The position numbers and the translations under genes were made by a program. Shown in pieces: positions 51,201 to 63,258 of a DNA stretch of 64,000 bases (position 1 is its first letter; each line of letters starts with the position of its first letter). Location of the stretch: the NCBI RefSeq assembly GCF_001625305.1, contig NW_017804131.1, forward strand, positions 2,523,485 through 2,587,484, given 5' to 3'. The notes below the pieces were generated by a model. The model searched no databases and had not been told where the DNA came from. It was given only the letters and a program-made list of their open reading frames with translations. This DNA is from Branchiostoma belcheri. Lineage: Eukaryota > Chordata > Leptocardii > Amphioxiformes > Branchiostomatidae.

Positions 51201-54200
51201 TGTGTGCTAGCAACCCTAACTTCAACTCTATATTCCTTTATAATGAAGGACTTTATAATGACACATAAAAAAGTTCTATGATAATTGACGGACACCTATG
51301 CCGTGCTTTAGTTACATTCTACATCTTTTCTTGATCAATTTATAATGACATGACAGGTATTTTTAGCTGCTATTCTCTTCCTTTGAAAGGTCTATTAAAC
51401 AGTTACAACATGACTACAGCATGTCTGCGAAACTATTGTACAGATTTAACTGATAAGTAACCTAAGAAAGAAACATCAAACAGATTGCATAAAGGCCATG
51501 GTAACAACACACAAGCAATGATCCCACCTTTTAACCAGACTTAATTCTGTTACTACTTGATACAGGCGAGAAGATAAAGTTACACAAAGAAGACAATGCA
51601 CGCCTGAAGGATATCATCTACTGTCACTGATGCTTAAATAAGGGTGGATAACTTTACCACACAGAAGTTAGCAACAGAGTTCCTTTTCTGAACCTTTTTT
51701 CTGCTATGAACTAACTGATGTATCACTCACTGTCAAACTTTTGAGCTCATAACTCCACGAGGGCTTTGACTTAGCTAAATCACTTTAAGGGTTCTTCTTT
51801 CTCCCTTCAAAGATACTTTAAAAAACTGTAATTGCACACTGAAGTAACTGTTTGGGCACCCATTCTCTATTGGCTACAGGCTTGGCAACAGTGAGAAGGT
51901 TACTGTATACAGTAACAGTTAAGCATGTTTACATAGTTACCTCTAGTTCGTATCCTTCTCCTTCCCCTGCAAATTTAATGACATCCCCGGGTGCTAGTCG
52001 TACTGCTCCGGTCGGTACACGGCAGTCGTTCACGTAAGTGCCGCGCTGTGAGTTCAGGTCCTGCAGCACAAAGCAGTGGTCACGCTCGTTCAGCTGGATT
52101 ACCGCATGGTGATCCTCCACATGGGGATTCTGCAACGGTAAGAGGGAGTCAATCGTTTTAGGGACTGACCAAATAAAAAGAAAGGAGGTGCATAATTTTC
52201 AAAATGTTCTTATGTACAAAATTTCTCCGTTCTATAGGCTGTCACTAGTGGATGTGGTGTCAAGGACTGCATTGCATCAAAAATTCACCATCAAAATGGA
52301 CAGCAATATTGACAATAAATGAAGAAAATCCCACTGACACCCCATCAAAATTATGTATGGTACATTCCATGAGAACAGATATGGTAACTTAGACAGCTAC
52401 AGTCTGACAGATAATGATGATAAGGCTTTTAATGACATCTCCTATCTACTGTGTTCACACAATTAAACAGTGGACCCAAACAGAACGCACCTTGGGAAAA
52501 CAGCTTGAGTTTGATATTTATCATCCTATATACATGTACCTGATCAGATATTGAGGCATGTGATGACTATTCATCCATGCATGTAACGGAATGATGAAAA
52601 CAAAATTGTGCCATTTTCTGCTGTCTCTGCAACATTTCATGACCCAAGTTTTAATTTTCTTGGCAACTATTCCCTGCTTTATTTAATTAGTTGGCATGTC
52701 AAATCTGAATGATTATCTTCAGAAAACAATACCCTTCAACCTTGCATATACCATTGGAAGTTTAACGCGTGATGGATCCCTTTTTTCTGATGCATCACTT
52801 GAAGACCCTTTGCTTCAAGTGTAGAAATTTTCACATAGAGAATACTGAAAAAAAAAGACCTAACTTTTCAGTGCTACCTGGTAAACTGATTCAAGTTGAA
52901 AGACTTCTTCTTATACCACGCTCTTTAAAAAACTTACTAGTTTTACTCACAACTCCAAAAGGCTGAGTCTGGCCATGTCATATCAGTGCAGACTGCAGTA
53001 TTTTGCAGTCAAAGTCTCTGCCATTCACAGACATAAAGCTTTTAAAATCCCATAATGAAAATTGTTCTTCGAGATACTTGATAGTCCAAAAACAAACAAA
53101 AAAAGCTATTTCAGGCATCAAGCCTTGATCTTAAGTGTTTAAAAGACATGTAACGAAATACGCTCCAAAAACATCCTGAGAAAAAATGGAAATGTAACTC
53201 CCTCCTGTTCCAAATGAAAAGCCAATGTTTACAACTTGCATCCACATAGCTGTGTCCTTTTTGTGTCTTTCTGTACGGCCGTGTTTTATGTCTTACTTAA
53301 ATACAGGCGTCCCCCTTGTGTAAACACTGGGAAATGCAGGCAGACAAATGCTCGTGGGTCCGAGTGCGGGTTCAGTTTCCCATCAGGTGCCGACGTGTTG
53401 ACCTAAGGACCTGATCGCATTCCTCCGCACGTTTCTTCTGACGTGACAGTTTTACTGGGCTTGCGCAATGGACGGATAAGGAACCATCTGTTACCGTTAT
53501 AAAAAAAACTATGTTGTTCCTTCTTCTTCCTTGCTTTTCACAGACAGTGGAAGGCATCTTCTGTATCTGTACCTGTATAGCCAGTATACCAGGTAACTAC
53601 CATTCAACAGAAAACACCGGCCAGCTTCAAACTAGGTTCTATACTGCTACAAGTGCATTAAATGATGACACAAATGTAACAATGCAATATAGTGTTGTAT
53701 TATTGTCGTTGCTGTGTTCTTAATGTTTGTATTCTTGCCAGTTTTAGTCCCTCCTTCAAGGGGGGCCGGCCACATGTTCGAACATGTGCGAGCACACGTG
53801 CCTGCGTTGTATTCGAACAGGTGATCTAGACCCTGAGGAAGGGGCTCTAGAACTGGCCAGTTATAGGTGGAATCAGGTCAGTTGTGTTTGAGTTAACCAT
53901 TCTGGCCGGACGTGTATTTGTTTCACAAGTTCAATCATCTTTTCATCAGGAAAAACATAAAAACCTTGATGACAGAGAGTCCTTTTGGCTGCATTGGTAC
54001 TGAACTAAATGTAGTGCTGTTACGTAATACTATATATCCGACAATGAAAAAAGTACTGATCTCTGTCTAGTGGGGTATTGTTGGGCAATTTGAGTTAAGG
54101 ATCATTAATGTTTCATCAATGGCTAACCAGGCCAAGTAATTATTGACACATGGTTAAGCCGACAGGAGACTATTGTATCTCTCTGAGCAGGGGTAATTGT

Positions 54201-57200
54201 AGAGCAAATGCTCGAGTGCTATTGCATACAGTTTGCACCTTAAAAAAAGCAGACCTGAGTCAAAAATATTGACTAACGTGTCAAGACTGTGTTCCCCATG
54301 TCATGACAGCTGGCTTATTAAGGGACGCAAACAGCTACCAACAACATGGCCCTGTGGCTTGTTGTTAGGCAACTGCTGCCTAAAAGTAAGAGATGAACAA
54401 GAACCATGGTCATTACATGGACAATCATGATTACCAAAGAGGAAAGCGAAAGAAAAATCCATTGACAGTGATGGATTATGTAGCTAAACATAGAGTGGCT
54501 TCTACGTGCATTCGTGACAGTTGAGCTGCTGACAGTTTTAACTGAAATGTTACTGAAATGAGACTGTCAGCAATTGATCAGTTGCTGACAGTCACATATC
54601 AATACTGGTGGTTTGCTAATACATGTAGGGTTAAATTTTTTTTTCTCAAAAAAGTTCTCGGTAGTATAAATGATCGATCGAAAAACTTAAATCCATCTTG
54701 TCTAAAGAATGGGCAGTGGGGATGTATCCTGAAAAAGGAACAGTGCTGAAAGGTAAGGAGAGCCCTTGTTTCTTTGTGAGCCACTAGATGGGAACAAGCC
54801 CAGTACCAGGGTAGAGAACAGTGGACCACAATGTCTGCTGGCTGTGTTACCGGTGTTGTTTCACAAGGGAGGACAGAGTTTCACCTGTGTAAAGGTCTGA
54901 CCTTCACAGCGGGCACATTATCTCTGAAGGAACGTGCCACAAACACCGACACCCTCTCAACCGAATCATCATCATCACACCTGTTTATATAACATCATCT
55001 CTTGGTTGTCAGGGGTGATGCCAGAAAAATAAATGTCACCGTTGACCCTTGCTGTCTAACCTTGTCACGGCTTGAGACGAGTTTTCCGTTCCAGAACGGT
55101 AGCATCGCACGCCAACAGTGGATAATGGACTGTGTTCTGGAATGTATTGGGTCTCTTGCCGCCTTTGATCCAAGCTTCAATTAGATATGATCAAATATCA
55201 ATATACGAACCCTCCTGTACACAAAGCGTATTGTCTAGCTGGTACATTCACAACTAGATTGGACAGCAGAGGTTAAATACTGTGGAGGACAACACAAGAC
55301 TTGACCATCAGGGAGTGTCTAGTGTCAATTTTGACAAACTTTAAATGTGCAATCAAGGTTTATATGTATATCAGCAAATTCAGCATCTTCAAAAGGAGAA
55401 AATAACTGTATCGAAAAGTTCCATTTTGTTTCAATCTGCAAGTTTGGCTGAAACCAATATCTGCCCAAAGTGCAAAAATTGCCTCTGTCATAAAAATGCT
55501 GAAAACCTCAAAACTGCAACTTTTAACAAATTCACTCCCTCCCCATTTTTTCAACAGGAAATGATGACAGTCTCTTGTTTGTACCTTAACTACTTCTTAA
55601 GTGTTCCTTGAAAAGACCTGTGTTTTTGTTGGGTGCTTCTACCTGTTCAATTTTGCTGCACTGAAGAGGCTCACTGCCTATTTTGAGTGCTCGTAAACTG
55701 GGCCAACCTCTTTAAATAGGCACCTTTCAATCCTCTTATTCCTTAAACAATCTCCAACAGCTATGGGAACACAAAGAGGTAAGAAGCTAACTCTTTCACA
55801 CTCTAGACTGAGAATGAACACTCAAGCATTCCTACATACCACTGACCTGGAAAAATAATGTCTTGTAAGTGTTCTTAAAACAAGTCATCTAATATCTTCT
55901 TGAGTGGAGATGTTTCAGTTTAAAGTATCAAACCAAATAATCTGCAGGAGTGATAACTGTCAACTTTACAGACACAAAATATGAGTAAAGATCTTTCCTT
56001 ACCATTCACTTCAACACAAAACTCCTCTAATCTTTGGTTTAACCCTAGAGATGGAAATTATTACAAATATCAAACAATCACAGCAGTAAAAGTACCTTGT
56101 AACCAATTCTTGACAAACTTGGCTGTGATGCCTCCTAGTTTGATGAGAATTTTCTTGAATGTTTTGGAGTTTAACTAGACTGAGGGAAAGCTGACCACCG
56201 CACCCACATTGAGAGTGACCGTAACTATGTAGGTGGGTGGAGTTTATCCTTGCAGTGTGAAATTAATGTCTAATTCATACTTCTTCACAAAAGTCCCAGG
56301 AAGATTAGGCAATTTGTTACATACAAAATGACAAAACATTTTGGGTCGACAAGAAAAGGCAATTTGGAATTGATGATGGCCTTTAAGGGGCAACCAATTA
56401 CATGCCAGTAACTACAGCGCTGTGTAGACACTGTCTTCATTTGGGACAAAATGTGAACACACAGTACATTAATGGGTAACAAGGTGAGTGACTTTTACAG
56501 CCACCTTGGGGGGTACTGCATGAAAAAAGTGCTTGTACTTGCTACGGCGTAAACACACGTATTGTCTGGGAAATCGTGCCAATGTCAATGGTCAAACCGC
56601 TGTCGCGCACTCACCGTGAAGGGGGAGAAAGAAAACTTTTGTCCGACTTTCGTGTTATCGACTAGAGGGGATAAAACGGGAACAAATAAACTGTGCAAAC
56701 AGACAGGCGGAGTGAGCTGGTTACTGTGTGTGCCGGGTCTCCAGGAAAACAAAGCCAGCAGGTCTGCTTGGAGAGGTGGGAACAGCAGAAGCAGGACCGT
56801 ACAGTCTAGGAATTTTTGTCAGACTAGAGCAGAAACATCTTCATTATCATCGATGTTGTTACTGTTACTGTCAGATATATCTGTTGACAATGCAGGCTAC
56901 CACTTCTTTCCACTCTCTTTACTTTACCCACAAGTGGGGAAACAAGCTGAACAATGGCCATTCCCATTAACTATGCTTAATCTTTGTACCTTTTCCTGTA
57001 ACTGATGTAATATACTTTTTGGCTATGTACACAAATCCATTGTTCAGACTGTCAATAATCGTATGTAGTTATGGCTTATGGGTCATGATATACTAAAGAT
57101 ATGACCTCTAATCTATATGTGAGCAATAAATGTCCGAAATGGCATTCTGTTTAGACAATAGGGAAGAAAATTAAAATCTGAAAGCTAGAATACAAAATAG

Positions 57201-59880
57201 AACATTGGACCAACAATTGGGAATGTAAGTTAGTATGTACTAGTATGTACCTGACTTCATGTCTGTACCTGAGTTAACACACGTTGGTGCTCACCTGCCC
57301 AGGTAACCACTCATCTGGCCTTAATCCCATAACACACCTGGTAAATACCTCGGCTTCCTTCACTAGGTGATCTGTACAATTGCACAACTATTCATCTGAC
57401 CTGCAGAAGCCTTCAGTCAATATACAAATTGTATAATGCATGCCTTAATGTCTTTAATGCTGTAGAAACTCTGAATCAAATAAAACATTGTACTGTATTA
57501 CTTAATATACTACATAATTTAACATGGTGTATTTTCCTTTGTCACACCTTCTAGAAGAATAATATTACTAATTGCCTGTCTGCATTAGTTTTCAAGAAAA
57601 AAATAAAAGCCTCAAGCTCACAAATTTCATCCTATAGGGTAAAAATTTGATTGCTGAAAGCTTTGGCTATTGAATTATTTTCAATGTCAGAACATTTTGT
57701 TCCATGGAAAGATATATTTCAATATGGAAGGTGTCTCTTTCCTTCCTTCCACTGTCATAGCTGAGACAAATTTCAGACCACCTGTGATTTATTAAAGATT
57801 TATCACTTTACAGTGTCACTTCACTCTTTGTTCCTGCAGACAAGACGTCATGGGAGGCCCCTGTCTCATCTTAATCACTAAATCCACACTGTAACAGACA
57901 GCTAACATATTCTCCAGATTGTACGCTGGTAATTAATCACCTGTTTTACCGACACATTCCTCAACTGAAAGACAAGTCACCGTGGAAGGAAGAGTCATGC
58001 CTTTCTTCAGACACTGTTACCTGTCTAAAAAATGTGTACTGAAAAATGCACACAAAAATGTGAATTTTGCTTAAATCCCTGATCATGATTGCAAATTTGA
58101 AATCAGTAAGTTGTAGAAGGCTAATTTTAGTGGGAGGATACTGATTACTCACCAACTACCTGTAATGACCCTTATCAGCAGTTTTGATCAATGTCTCTAT
58201 CTGTCTTGCAAATCTTTCCCCACACTAATTGCTACAAACAACCCTTAGCTATGATACATTATACATATCTGACAATAGTTGTTACATCACTCTGTATCAC
58301 ACTGTCATTGTCAAATATCCTTCCTCAATTGGAGCCTGAAGATAAAGCAAGACAGATACAAGGTGCACAATATGCACATACATGTCCATGAACCTTTTCC
58401 CTGTTGACTAATCATTTGACACCACGATTTGTATTCGTAACTGTCTGGTTAACCTGTAGTAAAAGGTTGAAATCTTGATTGTTGCTTAGAAAAACGTCCT
58501 CTACATATGGTATGTCATGTGGTAAAATATGTATGTCACAGGATAAACTATGTATCATAAACTACTGGTAGTTTGGTACAAGTTCGTTCTGTTTCCAGCT
58601 GACTGTGACTGCCAGCCAGTGCCAGGTGTGTTGGAAAAACGATTACATCAGCAAGTTGTAACGCAGATAACAGCAAGGTTAAAGGTTTAACTTGTTTGTG
58701 AAACTTTGAACAGGAACTGTTATGAGGAAATTGTTTTAACTAACAACAAAGTTTGACTTTGCACCTTCGCAAGAGACTAACTAAATACTCGTCTATAATG
58801 TTGGTCATGTTGACTGGATCATTGGAAAAAAGAACAGTTAAACTAAACAGGAAGTTGCTGTTTAGGGTGCATTTGATACAGGAATCTTTGTTCAATGTTA
58901 CATTATCGACCATATTGTAGCAGCCTGGGAAATTCTGATGGCTGCAGTGCTTATAGTACGAGTCCGTGGGAAAGTGCGTGGGTTTACAGACAATTTTCAA
59001 AACCTATACACAGAAAGACAAAGAACAGAAGTTGGAAAAACATTGTACCCGAGAAGTATTTTCCTGTTTTCATACAAACTTAGGACCTAAAGCATTATCA
59101 TTAAGTGTCCACGTCAGCTTTGATGTTGTGTTTTGAATACACACTAACTATTCCTAAACTGTGAACTGTGAATTCCAACACTAAAAATAGCTGAGATACT
59201 GCTGAAAGAGCTCTGTGGACATGTTGAAAAGGAGGGCTAGTATACCTACGTTATCTGTATCTGAATAGTGGTTTCAGTGAAATATAATTACTACCCAGAA
59301 TGGTGCATAGGGTGATAAATACCCCCTTCTGTGTGTTGGGCCATTGACACGAATACTTACGACTACCAACCTAATGAACCTATGATATTCCTACAACCCC
59401 CGCTGTGATTACAATGAATGATTTCATTTTATCATGAGAATCACGTGCATGTAACACTCAGATATTGTTGACGACTGAGTCACTACAGTAGGCCTCTGAC
59501 TCTGTTGGCATTTTTGCTTAAGCAACAAGAGGTTTGACGTTAATCGAGGAATGTCAACATTTATCCAGAACACTCGTTCTCTCACAGCTCGCTGATTCAA
59601 ATGGTAAATATTGAAACTTGTGATGATATCAAGTGGAAACATCGCTCTTATATGAAAAGGATAAGCTAATCTTGAATTCTGAATGACTGTAAACAAATAT
59701 GGGCGAAACACCTAGGCTGTAGGAATGCTCATTCTAAGTTACACCACATTACACATGGAGAAATTTTAAACAACAAATACAAACCTTCAGGGTGATCTCA
59801 CATCCTTGTCCTTTCCCCACAGTCATGGGCTCCTTGGTGAGGGCGAAGACTCCATTCGGAGTCTTTAAGAAACCCTTCAT
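42016..59880 (-). CDS. FHAD1: FHAD1-B: shorter tandem paralogue, FHA domain plus first coiled coil
   Basis: Twelve coding exons join without a phase conflict from ATG 59880 to TGA 42018-42016: 2649 nt, 882 aa. The protein has an N-terminal FHA domain (MKGFLKTPNGVFAL; CFVLQDLNSQRGTYVNDC), an enlarged Pro/Ser linker of about 430 residues and one coiled-coil block homologous to FHAD1-A exons 6-10. The last exon aligns with A exon 11 (DNDVLTNLQRLMDERVACQD against DNQVIDQMRNIIQDRTQFQN) but ends in a stop. B therefore lacks the C-terminal two-thirds of the A coiled coil. An in-frame upstream ATG (59889) would add MNP. It is head to head with PARK7. Confidence 0.88.
42292..43384. mobile_element. TIR DNA transposon (1.09 kb) flanked by TA, in the last FHAD1-B intron
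   Basis: The left end ACGGCAGTGAACCTTAATCC and the right end are inverted copies, and a second CGGATTAAGGTT unit is stacked inside the right end. TA flanks both sides (42290-42291, 43385-43386), consistent with a Tc1/mariner-like TA duplication. No transposase is recognised. A related 'aaccttaatccgatg' copy lies inside at about 42520. The element carries the plus-strand ORF at 42957-43100. Confidence 0.8.
42957..43100 (+). CDS. Small ORF carried inside the TIR element (47 aa, unknown)
   Basis: An ATG in the context CAAAATGGC opens 47 codons: MAVLFDQRLNDRNELALCLK, then RRTLLGKW and a hydrophobic stretch, ending TAG. I do not recognise a family. NELALCLKRR resembles RKLALCLKK at 14508-14577, so this may be a captured first coding exon that runs into former intron after TLLG. 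Coding status is uncertain. Confidence 0.3.
   Translation: MAVLFDQRLNDRNELALCLKRRTLLGKWFVSNTHFINCFLFAVTLNV
43787..46293 (-). other. FHAD1: FHAD1-B exons 6-11: coiled coil
   Basis: Exons are 46293-46057 (79 codons), 45780-45668 (phase 2 out), 45405-45246, 44941-44858 (28 codons), 44537-44433 (35) and 43948-43787 (54). All joins keep frame. Exon 6 (237 nt) and exon 10 (105 nt) have exactly the sizes of FHAD1-A exons 6 and 9. Exons 7 and 8 together match the single A exon 7. Heptad sequence continues to SKIIQAVYGAPAK, the counterpart of A's SRIIQVTYSAPGI. Confidence 0.9.
46432..48708 (-). other. FHAD1: FHAD1-B exons 3-5: enlarged Pro/Ser linker
   Basis: Exon 3 is 48708-48211 (166 codons, VYYPPVYQRPAS). 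Exon 4 is 47803-47668 (phase 1 out). Exon 5 is 47087-46432 (656 nt), rich in Ser, Pro, Gly and Asn (for example SLSSNESLNSSPNSSPRDD). The corresponding FHAD1-A region is about 122 residues, so B has gained about 300 residues of probably disordered sequence. Exon 5 ends RTLEEK and leads into the coiled coil, like LLQDK in A. Confidence 0.87.
48709..51940 (-). other. FHAD1-B intron 2
   Basis: Apart from the 50445-50520 hairpin I see no element or gene. A 63-codon plus-strand ORF at 49371-49562 has no recognised family. Confidence 0.6.
50445..50520. repeat. 76-bp hairpin, ~34-bp stem with 4-base loop
   Basis: CCAAAAAAGCAGTTACTCAA and CAACTGGATATGATT fold back across TTCC onto AATCATACCCAGTTG and TTGAGTACACTGTTTTTTGG, with a few mismatches near the outer end. 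The ends CCAAAAAA and TTTTTTGG make it look like the two termini of a mobile element joined tail to tail. Confidence 0.85.
52130..59784 (-). other. FHAD1-B intron 1 (7.7 kb)
   Basis: The stretch is mostly unremarkable. It contains an 18-bp perfect palindrome (CACATGTTCGAACATGTG, 53770-53787), a 12-bp-stem hairpin (54562-54593) and GC-richer patches near 53280-53480 and 56540-56800 that could be unannotated promoters. A 147-codon plus-strand ORF at 56562-57005 shows no recognisable domain and I do not call it. Confidence 0.55.
54562..54593. repeat. Short hairpin, 12-bp perfect stem
   Basis: GACTGTCAGCAA and TTGCTGACAGTC flank eight bases (ttgatcag) in the FHAD1-B first intron. Confidence 0.8.
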
Positions 59881-60936
59881 GGGATTCATTATGTCTTGTG
59901 AGGGACTGCTTCCGTGTCTTCAAGGTCCAAATTCCATGGCACCTGTGCTGAATTCAAGACTAGCTAAGACCTTGGCGACAGAGTGGAGAGTTTAGTAAGA
60001 CTCTTGAAAACCCAACGGATTGAAAAATCGGTTAAAAGAACGTCTTAGCCGCTCCTCAGAGGGTTTTGTAGCGTCTACCTGGCCGATCCTTGCCTCTGCC
60101 AGCCACAATGCACGGCTGGATCATGTGTCCCATGTTGGATACAACGCACACAATGGGGGAAAACTCCGATCAACAAGTTGACAGCGCAAAGGGCATGCGT
60201 CCCGCTGCCATGGCAACACAGGTGACAGCCGCCCCGCCGGGCAGGTGTGCCGAGCAGCTCACCTGGCGGGAGCGCCGCCTTGCGGGAAATGTACGCATTA
60301 CAGGTACTCGCGGCCTTTCACGAGTGTTGTCACGAATAGGCACATAGCACAGAACCACAATATAACATGTATTACTAGGCATGCAGATACTGTATGTATG
60401 GAAAGTAGCTACAAAAAGAAACTTCAGGAAAACAAAACCATCTCGGGCCGGCCATCCCGTTGGACGGGTTACTTCATGGCAGCAGCCCGCGCAAGTTGGA
60501 AGCTGCTATCCTTGGTCACAAAACGGGTGTTTTTCCCCGTAAAGCTGTCCCAGACAAGCTTGGCAGTTACTCTGAGATATTCTACAGCTTCTTGTGACAA
60601 GTCTGGTCCCCATTTTTCGACAGGTAAGCCAAAACGTAACCGAAAAAAACTGCCAACTTCTGAAGTGAAGACCCACTCAGTGTCTTTCCAGACCTAAATG
60701 TCAAAGGTCGGATGTGCCAAAATTTTGGGGGGAGTCGTGTATGCATATATTTTCTCAAACATAAATTGCTAGCAATATAAAAGTAACCCATGTCCTAAAC
60801 TTTACATATACTATTGTCAAGCAATTTATTAGCAATGAATTTATCAAACTTAATAATTTTCTCGTTCAGTTTTTACGCTATATATATTATTATCTTAATT
60901 ACGCCCCTATATTTGTTGTGTTCCCTACCAGACAAC
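59881..60936. promoter_or_regulatory. Shared FHAD1-B / PARK7 promoter region
   Basis: The FHAD1-B start (59880, minus) and PARK7 start (60937, plus) are 1.06 kb apart and divergent. The 60040-60300 part is rich in CpG and GC. A canonical donor (CGACAG|GTAAGC) after 60623 and a pyrimidine tract plus CAG ending at 60931 suggest a non-coding first exon for PARK7 ending at 60623, as in vertebrates. Confidence 0.55.
60204..60217. promoter_or_regulatory. X-box (RFX-type) motif
   Basis: GCTGCCATGGCAAC fits the ciliary X-box consensus RYYNYY-N2-RRNRAC and is nearly palindromic. It lies 324 bp upstream of the FHAD1-B start, a typical X-box distance. The consensus is loose and expected by chance every kilobase or so, so position and symmetry are the main support. 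Confidence 0.4.
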
Positions 60937-63135
60937 ATGGGGGATGACGAGGTGACAGCGTTGGTGATCCTGGCCGAAGGCGCCGAGGAGATGGAGACCG
61001 TCATCTCGGTGGACGTCATGCGCCGGGGAGGGGTGAGCATCGGGGATAAACTGTAGACAGTTGAAAAGACCTGGAAAGCCCTGGGCAAGAGAGAGCCAGT
61101 GCATGTTTAAAGCCCTTTACAACGAATTGTTGTGGGCAATCTGTTCTGTGCCAGTTGAAGCAAAACCTCCTTGGTTGAACAGTTGGAAAAAATTAGAACA
61201 GGAACAAGGTGGAATGCAAAGAAATATTTAGTTCAAGAGTCTCGTATTATAACTGTTACAAGGCATCACAATGGCTTGATCCCACAATTGTATCAAGTAT
61301 GGAACTGTATTCAGATGCCCCTCCCCCAGAATTTATTGAAGGGGGTGTGGCCATAGTAAGCATTGCACGAAATATAGGTCATCTGTGGGTATGGTATGAC
61401 AATTGGCAGAAGTGTAACATCATGAATTCAAAGTTGTACAGAACATGCTGATAGTAATAACGCAGATGTCATATTGCATGTGTATGGTGACCATACAAAT
61501 GCAATATGACATCTGCGTTATTATATTAAGCAACAGTATGGACCAGCAACAGTATGGACCATACTATGGTCCATATTGTTGCTTAATATAATAATGCCAC
61601 AAATTTGACCATGTTGTGTGCCTGTCCCCCAGATCAAGGTGACCCTTGCAGGGCTGGCTGGAACTGACCCGGTCAAGTGTAGCCGTGACGTGGTCATCTG
61701 TCCGGACACCAGTCTGGACGAGGCTCGCAAACATGTCAGCATCTTGTGTAGAAATCACTTTCCTTTCTGTTTTTGTTGTTGTGTGTATGCAGTATTTAGT
61801 AATAACATTGTAGAACAGGATCTAGACATCATGGGACATATGACAGTATGCTATGTTTTGTTCGGTTGGTATTTAAGAGCACATAAATGTAATGAGTTTT
61901 TTATGCAAATCACATGGAACGGATGATACATCTGTCTGTTAAAGTGTCATGACTGAAGAACACTTATATTTCCCAGGGTCCCTATGATGTGGTTGTGTTG
62001 CCTGGTGGACTGGGAGGGGCCAAGAACCTGGCTGCCGTAAGTTATACAATTTGTCGCTTTCACCATTGATTATTTGTATGTTATGTTATTATACTATATC
62101 TGTGTATAATGTCCTTGGTTACACGTACATTATGGGCCATGTCATACACTTGGAAACAGCTGTAATTTTGTATGTTACTAATAAGACTGCCATATTGTTT
62201 CCCTGTGATGTCTATAGTCTGCCAAGGTGAAGGAAGTGTTACAGGAGCAGGAAGGGAAGGGGAAGCTGGTGGCTGCAGTGTGTGCAGGTCAGGGTCTTTA
62301 TAACCTAAAACCTAAGGTAAACCTAAGGTTTAACGCAACAGGGAGAAGTTTAAATCAAACATGAAATGAGACAAGAAGCTATCTGTAACAGTGACGCTTT
62401 CAACTTTGTTTTGTGTAGTTTTGCATGTGAGAGATTGTGTCCTTGTTCATACAAATTGAAGAGGTTACCAACAACAAACCCTTTGCATCTCTCAGGTCCC
62501 ACTGCGTTGGTGAGCCATGGTATTGGGAAGGACAAGACAGTCACCTCTCACCCCAGTGTGCAGAAGGTGATGGAGGAAGGTAATGCCCTAACATTTACAG
62601 TATCCTCTATCCAAAAATTAAGATTGATCTCAAGCAATTTAAGGAGTAGATGACACCAAGTTGTGCTGGAGCCTGTTAGTTTCAATATACATGTACCATG
62701 TACGTAGGCATCATGGTCATGGATGTTAGCCTGACATCCAAACCTGTTATAGCTGCAAGTCTCTTTCATTGTAAGGATAAAAGACTTGGCAGCTATGATA
62801 GGTTTTGATACCAAGCACCATAGATGTGTGCAGGAGAGTATTGTAAATGTACCATGTTATGTCCTGCCACTTTAGATCTGCAAGTGTTTAAGTGTAAATC
62901 TGTAGGTGTCGTGATACTCTCATCTGTAGTACCAGTGTCTATGTTTAATCTAGACCTCTCCTGTTGTGTTTCAGCCGGCCATCCCTACACAGAAGCCCGG
63001 GTGTCCAGAGATGGTCACATCATCACCAGCCGGGGGCCCGGAACCTGCTTCGAGTTTGCTCTCCAGATTGTGGAGGCACTCCGAGGCAAGGAGGTGGCTG
63101 ACAAACTGGTCCCTCCCATGCTCCTCAAACTGTAG
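60937..63135 (+). CDS. PARK7: PARK7 / protein deglycase DJ-1
   Basis: Six coding exons: 60937-61032, 61633-61734, 61977-62036, 62218-62287, 62496-62579 and 62975-63135. They total 573 nt and encode 190 aa (human 189). The first ATG has a strong Kozak context (ACAACATGG). Hallmarks at human positions plus two: Glu20 in [12 protein letters not shown], Cys48 and Cys55, the oxidation-sensitive nucleophile Cys108 in AAVCAGPTAL, and His128 in TSHP. The C-terminal [12 protein letters not shown] helix is intact. DJ-1 is a dimeric class-I glutamine-amidotransferase-like protein protecting against oxidative and carbonyl stress. Oddities: exon 2 uses a weak donor (CAT|GTCAGC), and the exon 4/5 intron splits the nucleophile elbow, two codons after Cys108. 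Confidence 0.96.
61455..61591. repeat. Two abutting hairpins in PARK7 intron 1
   Basis: Hairpin 1 (61455-61523) pairs TAATAACGCAGATGTCATAT with its exact reverse complement, and the loop is itself nearly palindromic (TGTATGGT G ACCATACA). Hairpin 2 (61521-61591) pairs TTATATTAAGCAACAGTATG, extended by GACC, with GGTCCATATTGTTGCTTAATATAA and contains a direct repeat of AGCAACAGTATGGACC. Together they look like a foldback or composite MITE. Confidence 0.85.
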
Positions 63136-63258
63136 TCTTGTCCTGACGATCCTCCAGGGATCTAAAGCTTTCTTTGTGAAGACTTGGCTATCAATGCAGC
63201 TGGAAAATCTTCAAACTGAAATGGTGAATTAGATATGTCATGTTGCTAATGACTGTAA

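Larger units (their letters stand above)
51941..59880 (-). other. FHAD1: FHAD1-B exons 1-2: FHA domain
   Basis: Exon 1 is 59880-59785 (32 codons, donor GTTTGT, a weak match). Exon 2 is 52129-51941 (63 codons, acceptor CGTTGCAG, donor GTAACT), joined at phase 0. The conserved FHA Gly-Arg is Gly22-Lys23 here, and the Asn-Gly turn is Arg61-Gly62. His40 and Asn66 remain. The exon 1-exon 2 split falls at the same place as in FHAD1-A. Confidence 0.88.

Noticed and set aside
56562..57005. 147-codon plus-strand ORF in FHAD1-B intron 1
   Set aside because: No recognisable domain, biased composition only at its start, and no splice or promoter context. It may be noise in a GC-richer patch.
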